The notes below the pieces were generated by a model. It did not search any database, was not told the DNA's origin, and was given only the letters and a program-made list of their open reading frames with translations. Both the position numbers and the translations under genes were made by a program. Positions 37,744 through 48,289 of a DNA stretch of 64,000 nt are shown in pieces (within the stretch, counting starts at the first letter, position 1; each line of letters begins with the position of its first letter). This stretch comes from Crateriforma conspicua (lineage in GTDB: Bacteria > Planctomycetota > Planctomycetia > Pirellulales > Pirellulaceae), in assembly GCF_007752935.1 (NCBI RefSeq), contig NZ_CP036319.1:4692501-4756500 (forward strand), given 5' to 3'.

Positions 37744-39051
37744 TCAGCTGTACTCGCGGACCTGACGTGCGATTGCCGCCCCGAGGGCCTCGCGAACGCT
37801 TTCGATCGTAATGCGATCAAAGATCTGTTGAAAGAATCCGGTCACGATCATCCGCGTGGCTTCGTTGCGCGTGAAGCCGCGGCATTGGGCGTAGAAGATC
37901 TGTTCCTCGTCCACCTTCGACGTCGTACTGCCGTGAGTACAGCGGACATCATCGGCTTCGATTTCCAGCCCGGGAATCGAATCGGCCCGCGAATGATTCG
38001 ACAGGACCAAGTTATCGTTTCGTTGGTAACCGTCGGTCTTTTGCGCTTCCTTGTCGACCTTGATCATTCCTTTCCAAACCGTGCGACTGCGGTCTTGCTG
38101 CGCGGATTTGTAAAGGAAATCACTGTGACAGTTCGGAGCCTTATGGTGCTGCATCGTGTGGAAGGCCAAGTGCTGGCGGCCTTCGGTAAACATCACGCCA
38201 TTGACTTGGCTATCCGCGCCCGGTCCCACCAAGTCGACCGTTTGATTCACCTTGGCCAGTTGTCCGCCCATCGCAGCGATTGTCCATTGCAAGGACGCGT
38301 CGCGATCGACGACCGCTTTTTGGTGCGCAAAGTGGTACGTCTTTTGACCCCATTCCTGCAGGTCGACAAAGCGGAGATGCGACCCCGCTTTTTGAATCAG
38401 TTCGATCGCTCCCAAATGCAACCCACCGCCTTCGGCATCGACACCGTTGGATTCATGCAACACGGTGGCCTCGGCACCTTCCTCCAGCACGATCAACGTG
38501 TGCGTCGTGTCGGTCCCGCCATCGGACAACAACGAACTGATGTGCAGCGGTTCGGTTAGTGCAACACCGCGAGGGACGTACAACAATTGCCCCCCCGACC
38601 AGAACGCCGCATGCAGGGCGGCGAACTTGTCATAGTCGGGATCAAACGCAGTGAACAAATGCGGGCGGATAACGTCGGCGTGGTCGCGGCACAGTCGTTC
38701 CAGGCTGCCAAACAGCACGCCTTTGGCGGCCCATTTTTCGCTCAGCGATTCCTCGGTGACTTGGCTGTCGGTCGTGTGAATCCAGCCGGCCAGATCCACA
38801 CCTTCGGCAAGCTGCGCACGCGAAGGCAAATCGTCAGCGACCGGACCGCAAGGAACGCCGTATTTTTCTAGCTGGAAAATACGAATGTCGGTGCGATTCC
38901 ATTCTTCGCTGCGTCGCTCAGGCCAGCTCATCGCGGCGGCGTGTTGCCATGCTTCGCGTCGCAGTTCGATCAGCCAATCCGGTTCATCACGTGACTGCAG
39001 AAAAGTTTCCAGTCCCGCCTGGTCGAATGCGATGGTTGTCGTTTGTGTCAT
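37744..39051 (-). CDS. sufD: Fe-S cluster assembly protein SufD
   Basis: Subunit of the SufBCD scaffold. The 435-residue protein has the SufBD beta-helix core: LLYVPRGVALTEPLHI, TLIVLEEGAEATVLHE, GAIELIQKAGSHLRFVDLQEWG, and the C-terminal block IPGLEIEADDVRCTHGSTTSKVDEEQIFYAQCRGF with the conserved CTHG. Length is normal. The start ATG 39051 lies 60 bases downstream of the sufB stop. Confidence 0.95.
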   Translation of the reverse strand: MTQTTTIAFDQAGLETFLQSRDEPDWLIELRREAWQHAAAMSWPERRSEEWNRTDIRIFQLEKYGVPCGPVADDLPSRAQLAEGVDLAGWIHTTDSQVTEESLSEKWAAKGVLFGSLERLCRDHADVIRPHLFTAFDPDYDKFAALHAAFWSGGQLLYVPRGVALTEPLHISSLLSDGGTDTTHTLIVLEEGAEATVLHESNGVDAEGGGLHLGAIELIQKAGSHLRFVDLQEWGQKTYHFAHQKAVVDRDASLQWTIAAMGGQLAKVNQTVDLVGPGADSQVNGVMFTEGRQHLAFHTMQHHKAPNCHSDFLYKSAQQDRSRTVWKGMIKVDKEAQKTDGYQRNDNLVLSNHSRADSIPGLEIEADDVRCTHGSTTSKVDEEQIFYAQCRGFTRNEATRMIVTGFFQQIFDRITIESVREALGAAIARQVREYS

Positions 39052-39110
39052 GTATCTAAGGATTCAAGTTCAAAAGCATTGTGCATTGACGAAATCACGC
39101 CCGCGTCGGA

Positions 39111-40517
39111 TCAGCCGACGCTGCCTTCCATTTGCAACTGGATCAGGCGGTTCATTTCGATGGCGTACTCCATCGGCAACTCTTTGACCAACGGTTCGAT
39201 GAACCCGTTGACAATCATGGTGCTGGCCTCGGCCTCGGTCAGTCCGCGACTGAGCAGATAGAACATCTGTTCTTCGCCGATCCGTGACACGCTAGCCTCG
39301 TGTCCGATCTGGACATCCTGCTCGCTAATTTCAATGTACGGGTACGTGTCGCTGCGGCTTTCGGGATCCAAGATCAACGCATCACAGACGACGTTGTTCT
39401 TGCTGTTGGTCGCACCGGGTGCGACGTGAACCAAACCGCGATAGCTGCTGCGTCCGCCGTTCTTGCTGATCGATTTGCTGATGATCTGGCCGGTCGTATT
39501 GGGAGCGTTGTGCACCAGTTTCGCACCGGCATCCTGGTGTTGGCCGCCATTGGCAAACGCGATGGAAAGGATTTCACCACGCGCGCCGGGTTCCATCATG
39601 TGGACCGCCGGGTACTTCATCGTCAGCTTGCTGCCCAAGTTGCCGTCGACCCATTCCATGGTCGCGTCTTCGTAGGCATAAGCCCGCTTGGTGACCAAGT
39701 TGTAAATGTTGTTGGCCCAGTTCTGGATCGTGGTGTAGCGACACCGCGACCCCTTCAAGCAAACGACTTCCACAACGGCACTATGCAAGCTTTCGCTGGT
39801 GTACATCGGGGCGGTGCAGCCTTCGACGTAGTGAACGCTGGCACCTTCGTCGACGATGATCAGCGTCCGCTCGAATTGTCCCATGCTTTCTTCGTTGATC
39901 CGGAAGTAAGCTTGCAACGGAAAATCGATATGGACGCCCGGCGGAACATAGATGAATGAACCGCCCGACCACACGGCGCTATTGAGCGCCGCGAACTTGT
40001 TATCGGTGGCCGGGATCACCTTGCCGAAATACTTGCGCAACAAGTCCGGGTGTTCGCGAACGGCCGAATCGGTGTCGGTGAAGATGACGCCCTTTTCAAA
40101 CAAGTCTTCTTGCAAAGACCCATAGACGACTTCGCTTTCGAACTGAGCCTTCACACCGGCCAGGAACTTTCGCTCCGCTTCGGGAATGCCCAACTTCTCA
40201 AACGTGTCTTTAATCTCCTGCGGGACGTCGTCCCAGGTCTTTCCCTGGTGATCGGTCGGCCTCAGGTAATAAAAAATGTCTTGAAAATCGATATCGATCG
40301 CACCGCCCCACTTGGGCATCGGACGGCTTTCAAATTCCTTCAGCGAATCCAGACGGAACTTGCGCATCCAGTCGGGTTCTTCTTTGATATCGCTGATCTG
40401 GTGTACCACTTCTTCGCTCAAGCCCTTCTTGGCCTTGAACACGCCGGTGGTTTCCGTGCGGAAATTGTACTTATTGATTTCGCCGATTTGATCGGTTTCG
40501 GAAACGTCCGTGGACAT
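39111..40517 (-). CDS. sufB: Fe-S cluster assembly protein SufB
   Basis: Main scaffold subunit of SufBC2D. The 468-residue product has the full SufB signature: [76 protein letters not shown], and [43 protein letters not shown] 40517 is preferred over 40592, since the extra 25 residues are not conserved. Between sufC and sufD. Confidence 0.97.
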   Translation of the reverse strand: MSTDVSETDQIGEINKYNFRTETTGVFKAKKGLSEEVVHQISDIKEEPDWMRKFRLDSLKEFESRPMPKWGGAIDIDFQDIFYYLRPTDHQGKTWDDVPQEIKDTFEKLGIPEAERKFLAGVKAQFESEVVYGSLQEDLFEKGVIFTDTDSAVREHPDLLRKYFGKVIPATDNKFAALNSAVWSGGSFIYVPPGVHIDFPLQAYFRINEESMGQFERTLIIVDEGASVHYVEGCTAPMYTSESLHSAVVEVVCLKGSRCRYTTIQNWANNIYNLVTKRAYAYEDATMEWVDGNLGSKLTMKYPAVHMMEPGARGEILSIAFANGGQHQDAGAKLVHNAPNTTGQIISKSISKNGGRSSYRGLVHVAPGATNSKNNVVCDALILDPESRSDTYPYIEISEQDVQIGHEASVSRIGEEQMFYLLSRGLTEAEASTMIVNGFIEPLVKELPMEYAIEMNRLIQLQMEGSVG

Positions 40518-40601
40518 GATGACCGTCTGAATCGTTTGAGTGATGGAAGTGTTTTGATCGATGTTCGATGGCAGTGCCGAATATCCCGGCACCGCCTATC
40601 G

Positions 40602-41417
40602 TTAAACCGCAGCTTCTTCGGCCAACATTTCTTGGTTGGCGGCTTCGGCATCGGGATAAGCCGCGCGGATGCGGTCGTAACCCTTTTCATGCAGCTCTTC
40701 GGCCAATTCTTTGCCGCCCGTTTCCACCAATCGGCCGCCCAGCATGACGTGGGTGTATTCCGGCGGATTGTGGACCAGCAGTTTGTCGTGGTGGGTGATG
40801 ATCAACAGACCCATCTTTTCACGGCCGATGTCGGCAATCGATTCGCTGGCCAGACGCACGGCATCGGCGTCCAAACCACTGTCCGTTTCGTCCAGAATCG
40901 CGAACTTGGGCTGCAGCATGGCCAGTTGCAGAATTTCCGCACGCTTCATTTCACCGCCGCTGAATCCGTCGTTGACGTAACGGCGTGCGAATTCGGTGTC
41001 CATTCGCAAATGGGCCATGCGTTCTTTCAATTCCTTGCGGAATTCACGCATTGGAATCAGTTCTTCGCCTTCTTTACGATCCGGGTTGCGGACGTTGGTC
41101 GTCGCGTGACGCAGGAAGTCGGCCATCTTCACGCCGGGAATCGCCATCGGCCGCTGGAACGCCATGAACAGTCCGGCACGAGCACGCTGGTCGACTTCCA
41201 TGTCCAAGACGTTTTGGCCATCCAATTCGATGCTGCCGCCGACCACTTCGTAGCCGGGATGTCCCATGATGGCCAAACCCAAGGTGCTTTTGCCGCTGCC
41301 ATTGGGTCCCATCAAGGCGTGCGTTTCGCCGTGACGAAGGGTCAAGTTCACGCCGCGCAAGATGGGCTTGTCGCCGACGTTGACACGCAGGTCTTCAATT
41401 TTCAGTACGTGAGTCAT
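40602..41417 (-). CDS. sufC: Fe-S assembly ATPase SufC
   Basis: ABC-type ATPase that powers SufBCD. The 271-residue product shows Walker A GPNGSGKST, ABC signature FSGGEMKRAEIL, Walker B KFAILDETDSGLD and the H-loop ITHHDKLL. ATG 41417 gives the standard start MTHVLKIEDLRVNV. Length is a little above the usual 250-260 because of an alanine/glutamate-rich tail. Confidence 0.97.
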   Translation of the reverse strand: MTHVLKIEDLRVNVGDKPILRGVNLTLRHGETHALMGPNGSGKSTLGLAIMGHPGYEVVGGSIELDGQNVLDMEVDQRARAGLFMAFQRPMAIPGVKMADFLRHATTNVRNPDRKEGEELIPMREFRKELKERMAHLRMDTEFARRYVNDGFSGGEMKRAEILQLAMLQPKFAILDETDSGLDADAVRLASESIADIGREKMGLLIITHHDKLLVHNPPEYTHVMLGGRLVETGGKELAEELHEKGYDRIRAAYPDAEAANQEMLAEEAAV

Positions 41418-41496
41418 CGCTGCAGTGGTTAAAGCGTAGGAATCTGTATAGCGAGAGAAAGGTAAAAAGGAGCCACGGCCCCGACGAATGAATCGT

Positions 41497-42252
41497 TCAG
41501 CGTTCTTGTTGTTTTGGTTTGGCGTCGTCCACAGAGTCGCTTGTTTCGGGCGACGCGGAAAACTGACAGCGGTCGTCACCGTCCAAACGACAGCTGCTTA
41601 ACTGAACCTGTTTGCCCAAAGCTTCGGAAAGCATTTGTTCTTCCAAGCGACACATCGCACGATCATGCGACGCCGCTTCGGTCAGCGACGGATACGGGCA
41701 GGCGGTAATGTCCAGGACGGGTAAGTCGTTCGATGCCAACGTCCGCACATCCATTTCAATACGCTCACCGGTCAAGACGCCCGCCAAACGTTTCATGCGT
41801 TCTTCCAGCGACAGGTCGCTAAGGACCGGGTCATCGTCGTCTGCGATTGCCCGAATCTTGGCCAAGTATTGGCGTCCCAGTCGTGAAGCCACTCCGGCGA
41901 CCACGGCGTCTCGGACCTCGGCGTCTTCGATGGCCATGATTTCACGCCACATCGCATCCGCCAATTCGGCCGGGTTGGCGCCGGCACGTTGATGGCCCAA
42001 AACCGTCAAACCGTACCGGTAAGTCGGTCGGCCGCGTCCGGCGACTTCCTTTTGGCGTTCGATCAGACCGGCCGACAGCAAGCGATCGATCCGCTGGCGG
42101 ACCGCCGTCGCGGTCACCCCCAAGGCGTCGGTCAGATCGCCGATGGTCATCGATTGCCCACCCCGCAAAGCAGACAGCAATTCACGATCGACCGAGCGCA
42201 AGTCTTCGCTAGCCGTGGCGGGCTGTCGTTGCGTTGGTTGTTGCTGGGTCAT
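41497..42252 (-). CDS. sufR: SufR-like Fe-S responsive transcriptional regulator
   Basis: Predicted DNA-binding repressor of the suf operon. The 251-residue protein has an N-terminal winged helix (about residues 20-85: LSALRGGQSMTIGDLTDALGVTATAVRQRIDRLLSAGLIERQ) with the RGRPTYRYGLT wing, and a C-terminal region with four cysteines (ITACPYPSL, AMCRLEEQ, SSCRLDGDDRCQF) like the Fe-S ligands of SufR. Cysteine spacing is about 15, 19 and 7, not identical to the cyanobacterial pattern. First gene of the suf cluster and divergent from the peroxiredoxin. Confidence 0.88.
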   Translation of the reverse strand: MTQQQPTQRQPATASEDLRSVDRELLSALRGGQSMTIGDLTDALGVTATAVRQRIDRLLSAGLIERQKEVAGRGRPTYRYGLTVLGHQRAGANPAELADAMWREIMAIEDAEVRDAVVAGVASRLGRQYLAKIRAIADDDDPVLSDLSLEERMKRLAGVLTGERIEMDVRTLASNDLPVLDITACPYPSLTEAASHDRAMCRLEEQMLSEALGKQVQLSSCRLDGDDRCQFSASPETSDSVDDAKPKQQER

Positions 42253-42415
42253 CGAACGTTTCAATCACGGGTTCCGATGGAAATGCCGCGGTTGCGATCC
42301 TTCGACACCACACATTGCGGTGATTCAAAGAACGGCCAAACCGCGGGGGTGCTGACGCCCACGCCCAGAAAGTTCCGCGTGACGTCGCAGTGCCCTTGCC
42401 CTTCACTATTCCAGA

Positions 42416-42446
42416 TTTCACAATTTTGACAATCCTTGCTGTGAAA
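42416..42446. promoter_or_regulatory. inverted repeat between sufR and the peroxiredoxin gene
   Basis: Perfect 7-base arms TTTCACA (42416-42422) and TGTGAAA (42440-42446) separated by 17 bases, with TTGACA inside. The spot, between divergent sufR and peroxiredoxin genes, suits an operator or promoter. It does not match the published cyanobacterial SufR site; assignment is inference. Confidence 0.3.
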
Positions 42447-42589
42447 AACCGCTGGGATTTTGCCGTGCGGTGCGACCCATCGCCGCAGGGGCCGGTTGTC
42501 GGAAGCGTCCGGCCATCTAATAGTGTGGACGCACCGAGCTAAAACATCGTTTTTCAACTTTCACCCACCGAAACATTTCAAAAGACACC

Positions 42590-43183
42590 ATGGCAGTTCT
42601 CGTCACCCAGGAAGCTCCCGATTTCAAAGCCCAGGCCGTCATGCCCGATGGTCAATTCAAAGAGATCTCGCTCAGCGATTACCGCGGCAAATACGTCTTG
42701 CTGTTCTTTTGGCCACTAGATTTCACTTTCGTCTGCCCGACCGAAATCATCGCGTTCAGCGACGCCGAAAAGAGCTTCAGCGACTTGGACGTTCAGATCT
42801 TGGGCGTCTCGACCGACAGCCATTTCACGCACTTGGCTTGGACGAACACCCCACGAAACGAGGGTGGCATTGGCAAGACGGCTTACCCGCTGGTCGCCGA
42901 CATGAACAAGCAGATCTCACGCGACTACGACGTGTTGCTTGACGGCGGAATGGCGTTGCGTGGGCTGTTTTTGATCGACAAAGACGGCGTGGTTCGCCAC
43001 CAAGTCGTTAACGATTTGCCGCTGGGCCGCAGCGTCGATGAAGCCCTGCGGATGGTCCAAGCCCTGCAATACTTCGAAAAGAACGGCGAAGTTTGCCCGG
43101 CCAACTGGAAGGAAGGCAGTCGCACGATCAAGCCGTCGGTCGACGACAGCAAGGAATTTTTTGGCGCCGAATACGCCGGCTGA
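42590..43183 (+). CDS. 2-Cys peroxiredoxin (AhpC/TSA family)
   Basis: Reduces peroxides through a cysteine pair. The 197-residue protein has the peroxidatic loop [17 protein letters not shown] (Cys near residue 50), the [13 protein letters not shown] region, and a resolving cysteine in [11 protein letters not shown] near residue 167. Typical 2-Cys length. It is divergent from sufR, which suggests co-response to oxidative stress. Confidence 0.95.
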   Translation: MAVLVTQEAPDFKAQAVMPDGQFKEISLSDYRGKYVLLFFWPLDFTFVCPTEIIAFSDAEKSFSDLDVQILGVSTDSHFTHLAWTNTPRNEGGIGKTAYPLVADMNKQISRDYDVLLDGGMALRGLFLIDKDGVVRHQVVNDLPLGRSVDEALRMVQALQYFEKNGEVCPANWKEGSRTIKPSVDDSKEFFGAEYAG

Positions 43184-43252
43184 TCGGACCTTTACCTTCG
43201 TCCGATTTTTATTTTTCAAGCGTCGGTCAATCGTTACGGAGCACCGTCCCCC

Positions 43253-43933
43253 ATGTGGAATTTGATCGATCCGGGTGTCGGAATCTGGAACGCGACCGAC
43301 GCAGAAATCCGTGTCCAAGCCGCCGGTGGCGGCCAGGCGGTCTCGGTTCATTGCGGCGGTCAGCAGGCCGTCCGTTTGCAAGCGGTCGGCGATGATCAGT
43401 TCCCTGAACTAGGCGAATCGTTCGTCCGCGGGGACCAGTGGCACCTGTGGTTTCCTCAGGGTCAGGGCAGCTATTCCCTGCGGCTGGTGTTGCATCCGTT
43501 CACCGACCGAGCCGGTGGTCTGGTCATCGACACGACGGTTTCGATCGAAACCACGCTGTTGGACAGCCATCCGACGATCGACCTTGTCGCAACCGGCGAC
43601 GGTTTGTCGGCCGAAACATTTCCGGCCGAAGCGGAATGGTCACGGCAATCGGGACATTCCAGCGGCCCCGGTGCGGCATGCGTGACATCGGTCTTCGGTC
43701 CGTCGTTGGCCACATCGGTGCTGTTGGGGCGACGCGATTACCCCTTCACCATGGACCTGTCCGACGACGCGGAAATGCGTCTACGACTGTTCGGTGAATT
43801 TCTGGAAAAAGGCGTCATTCGACGCGCCCGGCCGTGGATTCGAATCGACCAGCAAACAGGACCGCTGGACGATGACCTGATCGCCCAGCTGTGGGACCAA
43901 TTGCAAGGTTCACCGTTGCCGCTGGCCTCGTGA
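43253..43933 (+). CDS. hypothetical protein
   Basis: A 226-residue, soluble-looking protein with no signal peptide or membrane helix. It is beta-rich in the first 130 residues (VSVHCGGQQAVRLQAVG, SYSLRLVLHPF) and has a helical C-terminus (MRLRLFGEFLEKGVIRRARPW, LIAQLWDQLQG). I do not recognise it. Composition matches its neighbours. It follows the peroxiredoxin by 69 bases and may be co-transcribed. Confidence 0.7.
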   Translation: MWNLIDPGVGIWNATDAEIRVQAAGGGQAVSVHCGGQQAVRLQAVGDDQFPELGESFVRGDQWHLWFPQGQGSYSLRLVLHPFTDRAGGLVIDTTVSIETTLLDSHPTIDLVATGDGLSAETFPAEAEWSRQSGHSSGPGAACVTSVFGPSLATSVLLGRRDYPFTMDLSDDAEMRLRLFGEFLEKGVIRRARPWIRIDQQTGPLDDDLIAQLWDQLQGSPLPLAS

Positions 43934-44270
43934 ACCTTTGCCGCTGCGGAGTGGTCCGGAATCGCACCCGAACCAATTCGTGCCGATCTGTTGTCAAAAT
44001 TACGTCGTAGGAACGTCGCCGCCGGCTGCGGGCGGGGTTGGGGATTTTCCGATTTTGACGGTTGTCACCTTCACGCCGACACTTGGTGACGAAGGGGTAG
44101 TTGGAAAGGGACAGTTTGCTACCCCGACGTTGATGTTTGCGTAGACTGGGGGCTCTGCAGGCGACTTTAACTGCGTTCGAAATCGGGACCGCCATCGCCC
44201 GACGCCGCAAAGAGTGCGACCGGACATCCCGGCGCCGCACGCCATCACCCTTGTCCCGTTTCATTCGTTG
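43934..44270. other. intergenic region before the large module genes
   Basis: About 340 bases. A short inverted pair GTCACC/GGTGAC lies near 44067-44090. No gene seen; an upstream extension of the next open frame to 44214 is possible but unlikely. Confidence 0.4.
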
Positions 44271-47200
44271 ATGAATCCCACGCCGCGCCAACGCCCGGAA
44301 TCCGGAATCGGCCGACCGCTGAACCGGTGCCGGATCGCCATCGTCCTGGCGATCGCGCTGGTGGCATTGGCGTGGCCAAAAGTGGCGCTTGCACAACCGC
44401 CGGGAACCGAACCGCCGACGAATCGGCCGCAGGAAAACGGTGGTATCGGATCGTCGCCGGAGCGACCGACCGGATCGTCGTTGTCCGTCGAAGCGTTCGT
44501 GTATTTGGACGAGGCCGGTGACCCGGTGGTACGCCCGGCGATGAGTTGGGAAGAATTCGAACGAATCCGCCGACTGGCCCAGGGCTTGGGGGCGACATCC
44601 CAGACTCACGGCAACATGTCGTTGACGGTCCAGGGTGACGTGGAACAAGACAGCGCGGATTTGTCGGTCAGCTTGTCAGTCGATATCGATTCGACCCAGG
44701 GTCGTTGGGTCAGCGTTCCGCTGCGAATGGGCAACTTTCATCCGTCGGGCGAATTTGAAATCGTCGAATCAACGCTGTCCGGCGACGATCCAACCGAACC
44801 CTCTTCCGCACCCGACCCGACCGCCACGACAGAAACCAACGCGACGGAAACCGACACGGATGATTCCGACCGAGGTTCCGACACCGAAGACGACGGCGAC
44901 GAACCCAAAGACCAAGACAATCAAGACGATCGGGCAACGGCAAGCAAGCCTTCAGCAGGTGACTCCGCAGGTGATGACGCCGATCCTGATTCGAACGACG
45001 ACAATGATTCGGACAGCGAACCGGACGAGACCGAGGACGAACCAGCCGAACCGACTGAACCCGAGCCTTCCTCAGGACCACAAGTCGATGCACCGGAGCT
45101 GGACGAAACAACGACTTCACAGCCACCACCGGCCGGTCGTCATCGGATCACGATGGCCCCCGATCGATCGGGATTTGTGCTTTGGTCATCGACCACGCGT
45201 CCGTGCCGCTTGACGATCAAAGTTCCAGCGGTGGTTCGCGTCGGCGGCGAAAACGGGTTACGCCACGTCGACTTTGATCTACCCGTGGCGACGTCGCGGA
45301 TTGTCATGAATGTCGAAGGCGTCGGGCTGACATCACAGGTGATCGGCCGCGGCGACGAGGTCAGCGAACAACGAACACTGGATGATCGCACCGTGTTGTC
45401 GGTCGACAGCGCCGGTGGGCAATTCACGTTGCAATGGTCCAAGGTCAAACAGCGTGCGGTCGCGTCGGACATGCTGGACGCTTACGTGAACGCCAAAGTC
45501 ACCTGGGATTCACCGCAGGACCAACCGATTTTGACGTCTCAATTGACGGTCCGAAATCTTCGTGGGGATTTGACGTCGTTCACCATTCAGTTGCCGCCAG
45601 AAACCGTGTTGTTAGACACGCCGACGGTGGATTCCAATGTGGAAGTCGCCGAATTGGAACTGCCGGATCCCGGCGAATCGGCGGGCCGAATGACGGTGAC
45701 GCTGATGGAAAACGAGCGAGTCAGTCGCTTGGATTTGACCATCAATTTGCAGGTCCGCAATTCAGGTGCCGACGCCACTGCCCCACTGTCATTGCGAGTC
45801 CCCGAAGTGGTCGACGCAGTGTTTCAGCGGGGCGAATTGCGGTTTCTGTGCAGCGAAGACTATCGGCTGCGTTGGATCAGCCGCCCCTGGATCCAAAGCG
45901 TGGTCGGCCGCACCACCGAAGAATTGTCGACCCGCCGCAGCTATTTCTTTGACCTGGATCGGGCCAACGTGGCGCTGCCCGTTTGGCTGACCGCGAAACA
46001 GCGCCAGCTTCGGCTGACCAGTGACATTGACGTTTCGCTACATGATTCGGCACTGACCGCCACGATGACGGTTCGCCCGAGCGGCCAGTTGGTCGGCGGC
46101 GGTGGGCTGAAAGTTGACCTTTCCGATTGGACCGTCCGGTCAATCGTGGACGTGGACACCGGTGTGGATTTGGATGCTTTCAGTGACGGAAGCGTGCGTG
46201 AAATCGAAGTCAGCCAATTGGACACCGGCGATCTGGCAGCCTTTCAAATCGTCGCCGATCAAACGCTTGCACCGGAGCAGTCGGCCGTCGATGTCGCACT
46301 GCCACGGGTGATCGGATTGGACGACACGACGTTGGTATCGGATGCCAATTTGCGGATCATCCACGCCGGTCGATCACGACTGATCGTCGACTTGGAACAG
46401 TCGGTCGGCTTGGATCCATCGGTCACGCAACCCAACGACGGATCGGTCGAGTCCACGTTGACGTCGTTGTACCGGATACTGCCGACCGGCCAGCCCACAC
46501 GACTGGTCGGCACCGTGGTCAAACAACCCCAACAGGTTTCACTGCTTAGCGACGCGACGCTGGAATTGGACGGCGACGCGCTCCAGGTGACGATCGACTG
46601 GACGGTGACCAGTCCGTTCGACTTGGAGGGCAGGTTGCCGGTTCGCGTGCTACGCGATCCATCAGCGGAATCCAATTCGGCCACACCGGCCATCGACGCG
46701 GATTCCGAATCGACCACCGATGCATCGCTTTCGACCGCGGGAAATCTGAATGACGATTCATCAGATCCGCCGCTTGCCGAGACAGAAAGCGATGATTCGG
46801 CCGAACCGATGCCCACCGATCCGTTGGCCGATTGGATCGTATGGGTTGATGGTTCGTCTGCGGCGATTCGACCGCTGGGCAAAGATCGGTATGAAATCGT
46901 ATCGGAACAATTGACCGACGGCGCCCGGTCCATTCGCTGGCGTTACCGGGTTCCGGTCGCCGACGTGGTCCCGGAATCGGGCGTTTTGACAGTGGCGTTG
47001 CCGCGACCGGACACGTCGGAGGTGATGATGCGCAATGTCCGCCGTGTGCTGCTGCGCGGCGACGCGTCACGTGACTTGGTTTCCATTGATCATCCCGGAC
47101 GTTCCCAACTGGAATTTGCCCGCCCCACTAGCCAACCCTTGCGTGTCCGTGTCCTGAACAAGGCCAAATCGGTGCACCGAACGATGGTCCGCCGCGCGGT

Positions 47201-48272
47201 GATCCGTTCTTTTTTGGGGCAAAACGTACGTCACGAACAGGTTTTCGCCCTGGTCGAAGGCGGAGAAACGTTTCGCTTGGAACTGGCACCGGACGTGCGT
47301 CCGATATCGGCCAACGCGACCATTGACGGACGAGATGTTCCAGCAAGGCTGCGAGACGGCGGAATGGAAGTCACGTTGCCGTCAACCGGCGCGGTGCAGA
47401 CGGTGCGACTGGACGTTTGGTTTGATGTGGACCGACCTCCGGTGTGGATCCCCGTGCGTCCGCTGTTGCAGTTCGTCACGGGGACCGAACGTGTTTATTG
47501 GCAAATCGTCGCGCCGCGTGACCAGCACATCGTCTGGGCGTCGCCGACCATTGGCCGCGCGATGTCGTGGCGGTTCGATCGCTGGCGTCTGGCCCGTCGC
47601 CCCACCGAATCGGACAGCAATTTGGCGACCTGGGTTGGGATTGAATCGCTGCCGCGTCCGCCGGGCGGCAACATCTACCTTTACGTCGGCAGCAGCGTTT
47701 CATCGTTTTCTGTGCTGACGTTCAGCAGCATGTTGCTGTGGTTACTGATCGGTTCAATCGTCTTGGGATTTGCGGCGCTGATGACGGCAACCCCGATCGT
47801 CCGCCACCCCATGACCGGAGTCTTTGCGGCTTTTTCGCTGGCCGGTCTGTTGCTGATTGCACCCGATGCGGCCGTGCTTGCCGGCCAGTGGCTGGTGGTT
47901 TCATTGGTATTGCTGGTCATCATGGTTGCGGTTCGCGCGTTGATGACCGACCGCCAAGCTTCACGCGTTCTGTCGCCCAGCACCACGCCGCGGCCGGCCA
48001 CCACCGGCAGCACGCGTCATTCAAACAGTCCCGACACAGGGCCCGGCGTCCAATCCGATTCGGCACTTCGACATGGCGGCGGATCGAAAGCCAGCCCCGC
48101 ACCGTCGATCGACCCAGACGCGCTGTCCAAAACGGAAACGCTTGATCGTCGTCCCGGCGATCCCGAACCTGCGCAAGACGGCCCGATATTGTCGCCGCAC
48201 GATCCGGCCAGCACTCAACAGCCGACGTCGTCGCCCCAGCCAACCGATTCTCCGTCGCGGCGCAATGAATGA
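44271..48272 (+). CDS. large exported membrane-anchored protein (module type A), unknown
   Basis: A 1333-residue protein. Signal peptide (CRIAIVLAIALVALAWPKVALA, cleavage near residue 40); SVEAFVYLDEAGDPVVRPAMSWEEFERI (about 65-95); a highly acidic Asp/Glu/Ser/Thr linker (about 175-285); a long beta-rich body; three to four transmembrane helices near 1145-1225 (FSSMLLWLLIGSIVLGFAAL, GVFAAFSLAGLLLIAP, WLVVSLVLLVIMVAVRAL); and a Ser/Pro/Thr-rich tail. ATG 44271 is chosen for its signal peptide. It runs into the next gene, whose preferred start (48290) is 17 bases after this stop and which has a 4-base overlapping alternative. No enzyme motif is visible. Confidence 0.82.
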   Translation: MNPTPRQRPESGIGRPLNRCRIAIVLAIALVALAWPKVALAQPPGTEPPTNRPQENGGIGSSPERPTGSSLSVEAFVYLDEAGDPVVRPAMSWEEFERIRRLAQGLGATSQTHGNMSLTVQGDVEQDSADLSVSLSVDIDSTQGRWVSVPLRMGNFHPSGEFEIVESTLSGDDPTEPSSAPDPTATTETNATETDTDDSDRGSDTEDDGDEPKDQDNQDDRATASKPSAGDSAGDDADPDSNDDNDSDSEPDETEDEPAEPTEPEPSSGPQVDAPELDETTTSQPPPAGRHRITMAPDRSGFVLWSSTTRPCRLTIKVPAVVRVGGENGLRHVDFDLPVATSRIVMNVEGVGLTSQVIGRGDEVSEQRTLDDRTVLSVDSAGGQFTLQWSKVKQRAVASDMLDAYVNAKVTWDSPQDQPILTSQLTVRNLRGDLTSFTIQLPPETVLLDTPTVDSNVEVAELELPDPGESAGRMTVTLMENERVSRLDLTINLQVRNSGADATAPLSLRVPEVVDAVFQRGELRFLCSEDYRLRWISRPWIQSVVGRTTEELSTRRSYFFDLDRANVALPVWLTAKQRQLRLTSDIDVSLHDSALTATMTVRPSGQLVGGGGLKVDLSDWTVRSIVDVDTGVDLDAFSDGSVREIEVSQLDTGDLAAFQIVADQTLAPEQSAVDVALPRVIGLDDTTLVSDANLRIIHAGRSRLIVDLEQSVGLDPSVTQPNDGSVESTLTSLYRILPTGQPTRLVGTVVKQPQQVSLLSDATLELDGDALQVTIDWTVTSPFDLEGRLPVRVLRDPSAESNSATPAIDADSESTTDASLSTAGNLNDDSSDPPLAETESDDSAEPMPTDPLADWIVWVDGSSAAIRPLGKDRYEIVSEQLTDGARSIRWRYRVPVADVVPESGVLTVALPRPDTSEVMMRNVRRVLLRGDASRDLVSIDHPGRSQLEFARPTSQPLRVRVLNKAKSVHRTMVRRAVIRSFLGQNVRHEQVFALVEGGETFRLELAPDVRPISANATIDGRDVPARLRDGGMEVTLPSTGAVQTVRLDVWFDVDRPPVWIPVRPLLQFVTGTERVYWQIVAPRDQHIVWASPTIGRAMSWRFDRWRLARRPTESDSNLATWVGIESLPRPPGGNIYLYVGSSVSSFSVLTFSSMLLWLLIGSIVLGFAALMTATPIVRHPMTGVFAAFSLAGLLLIAPDAAVLAGQWLVVSLVLLVIMVAVRALMTDRQASRVLSPSTTPRPATTGSTRHSNSPDTGPGVQSDSALRHGGGSKASPAPSIDPDALSKTETLDRRPGDPEPAQDGPILSPHDPASTQQPTSSPQPTDSPSRRNE

Positions 48273-48289
48273 TCGGCGGAGGTGAATTC

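Noticed and set aside
40050-41432. A 460-codon plus-strand open frame opposite sufB and sufC
   Set aside because: Entirely antisense to two clear Suf genes, Phe/His/Gln-rich as expected of a shadow frame.
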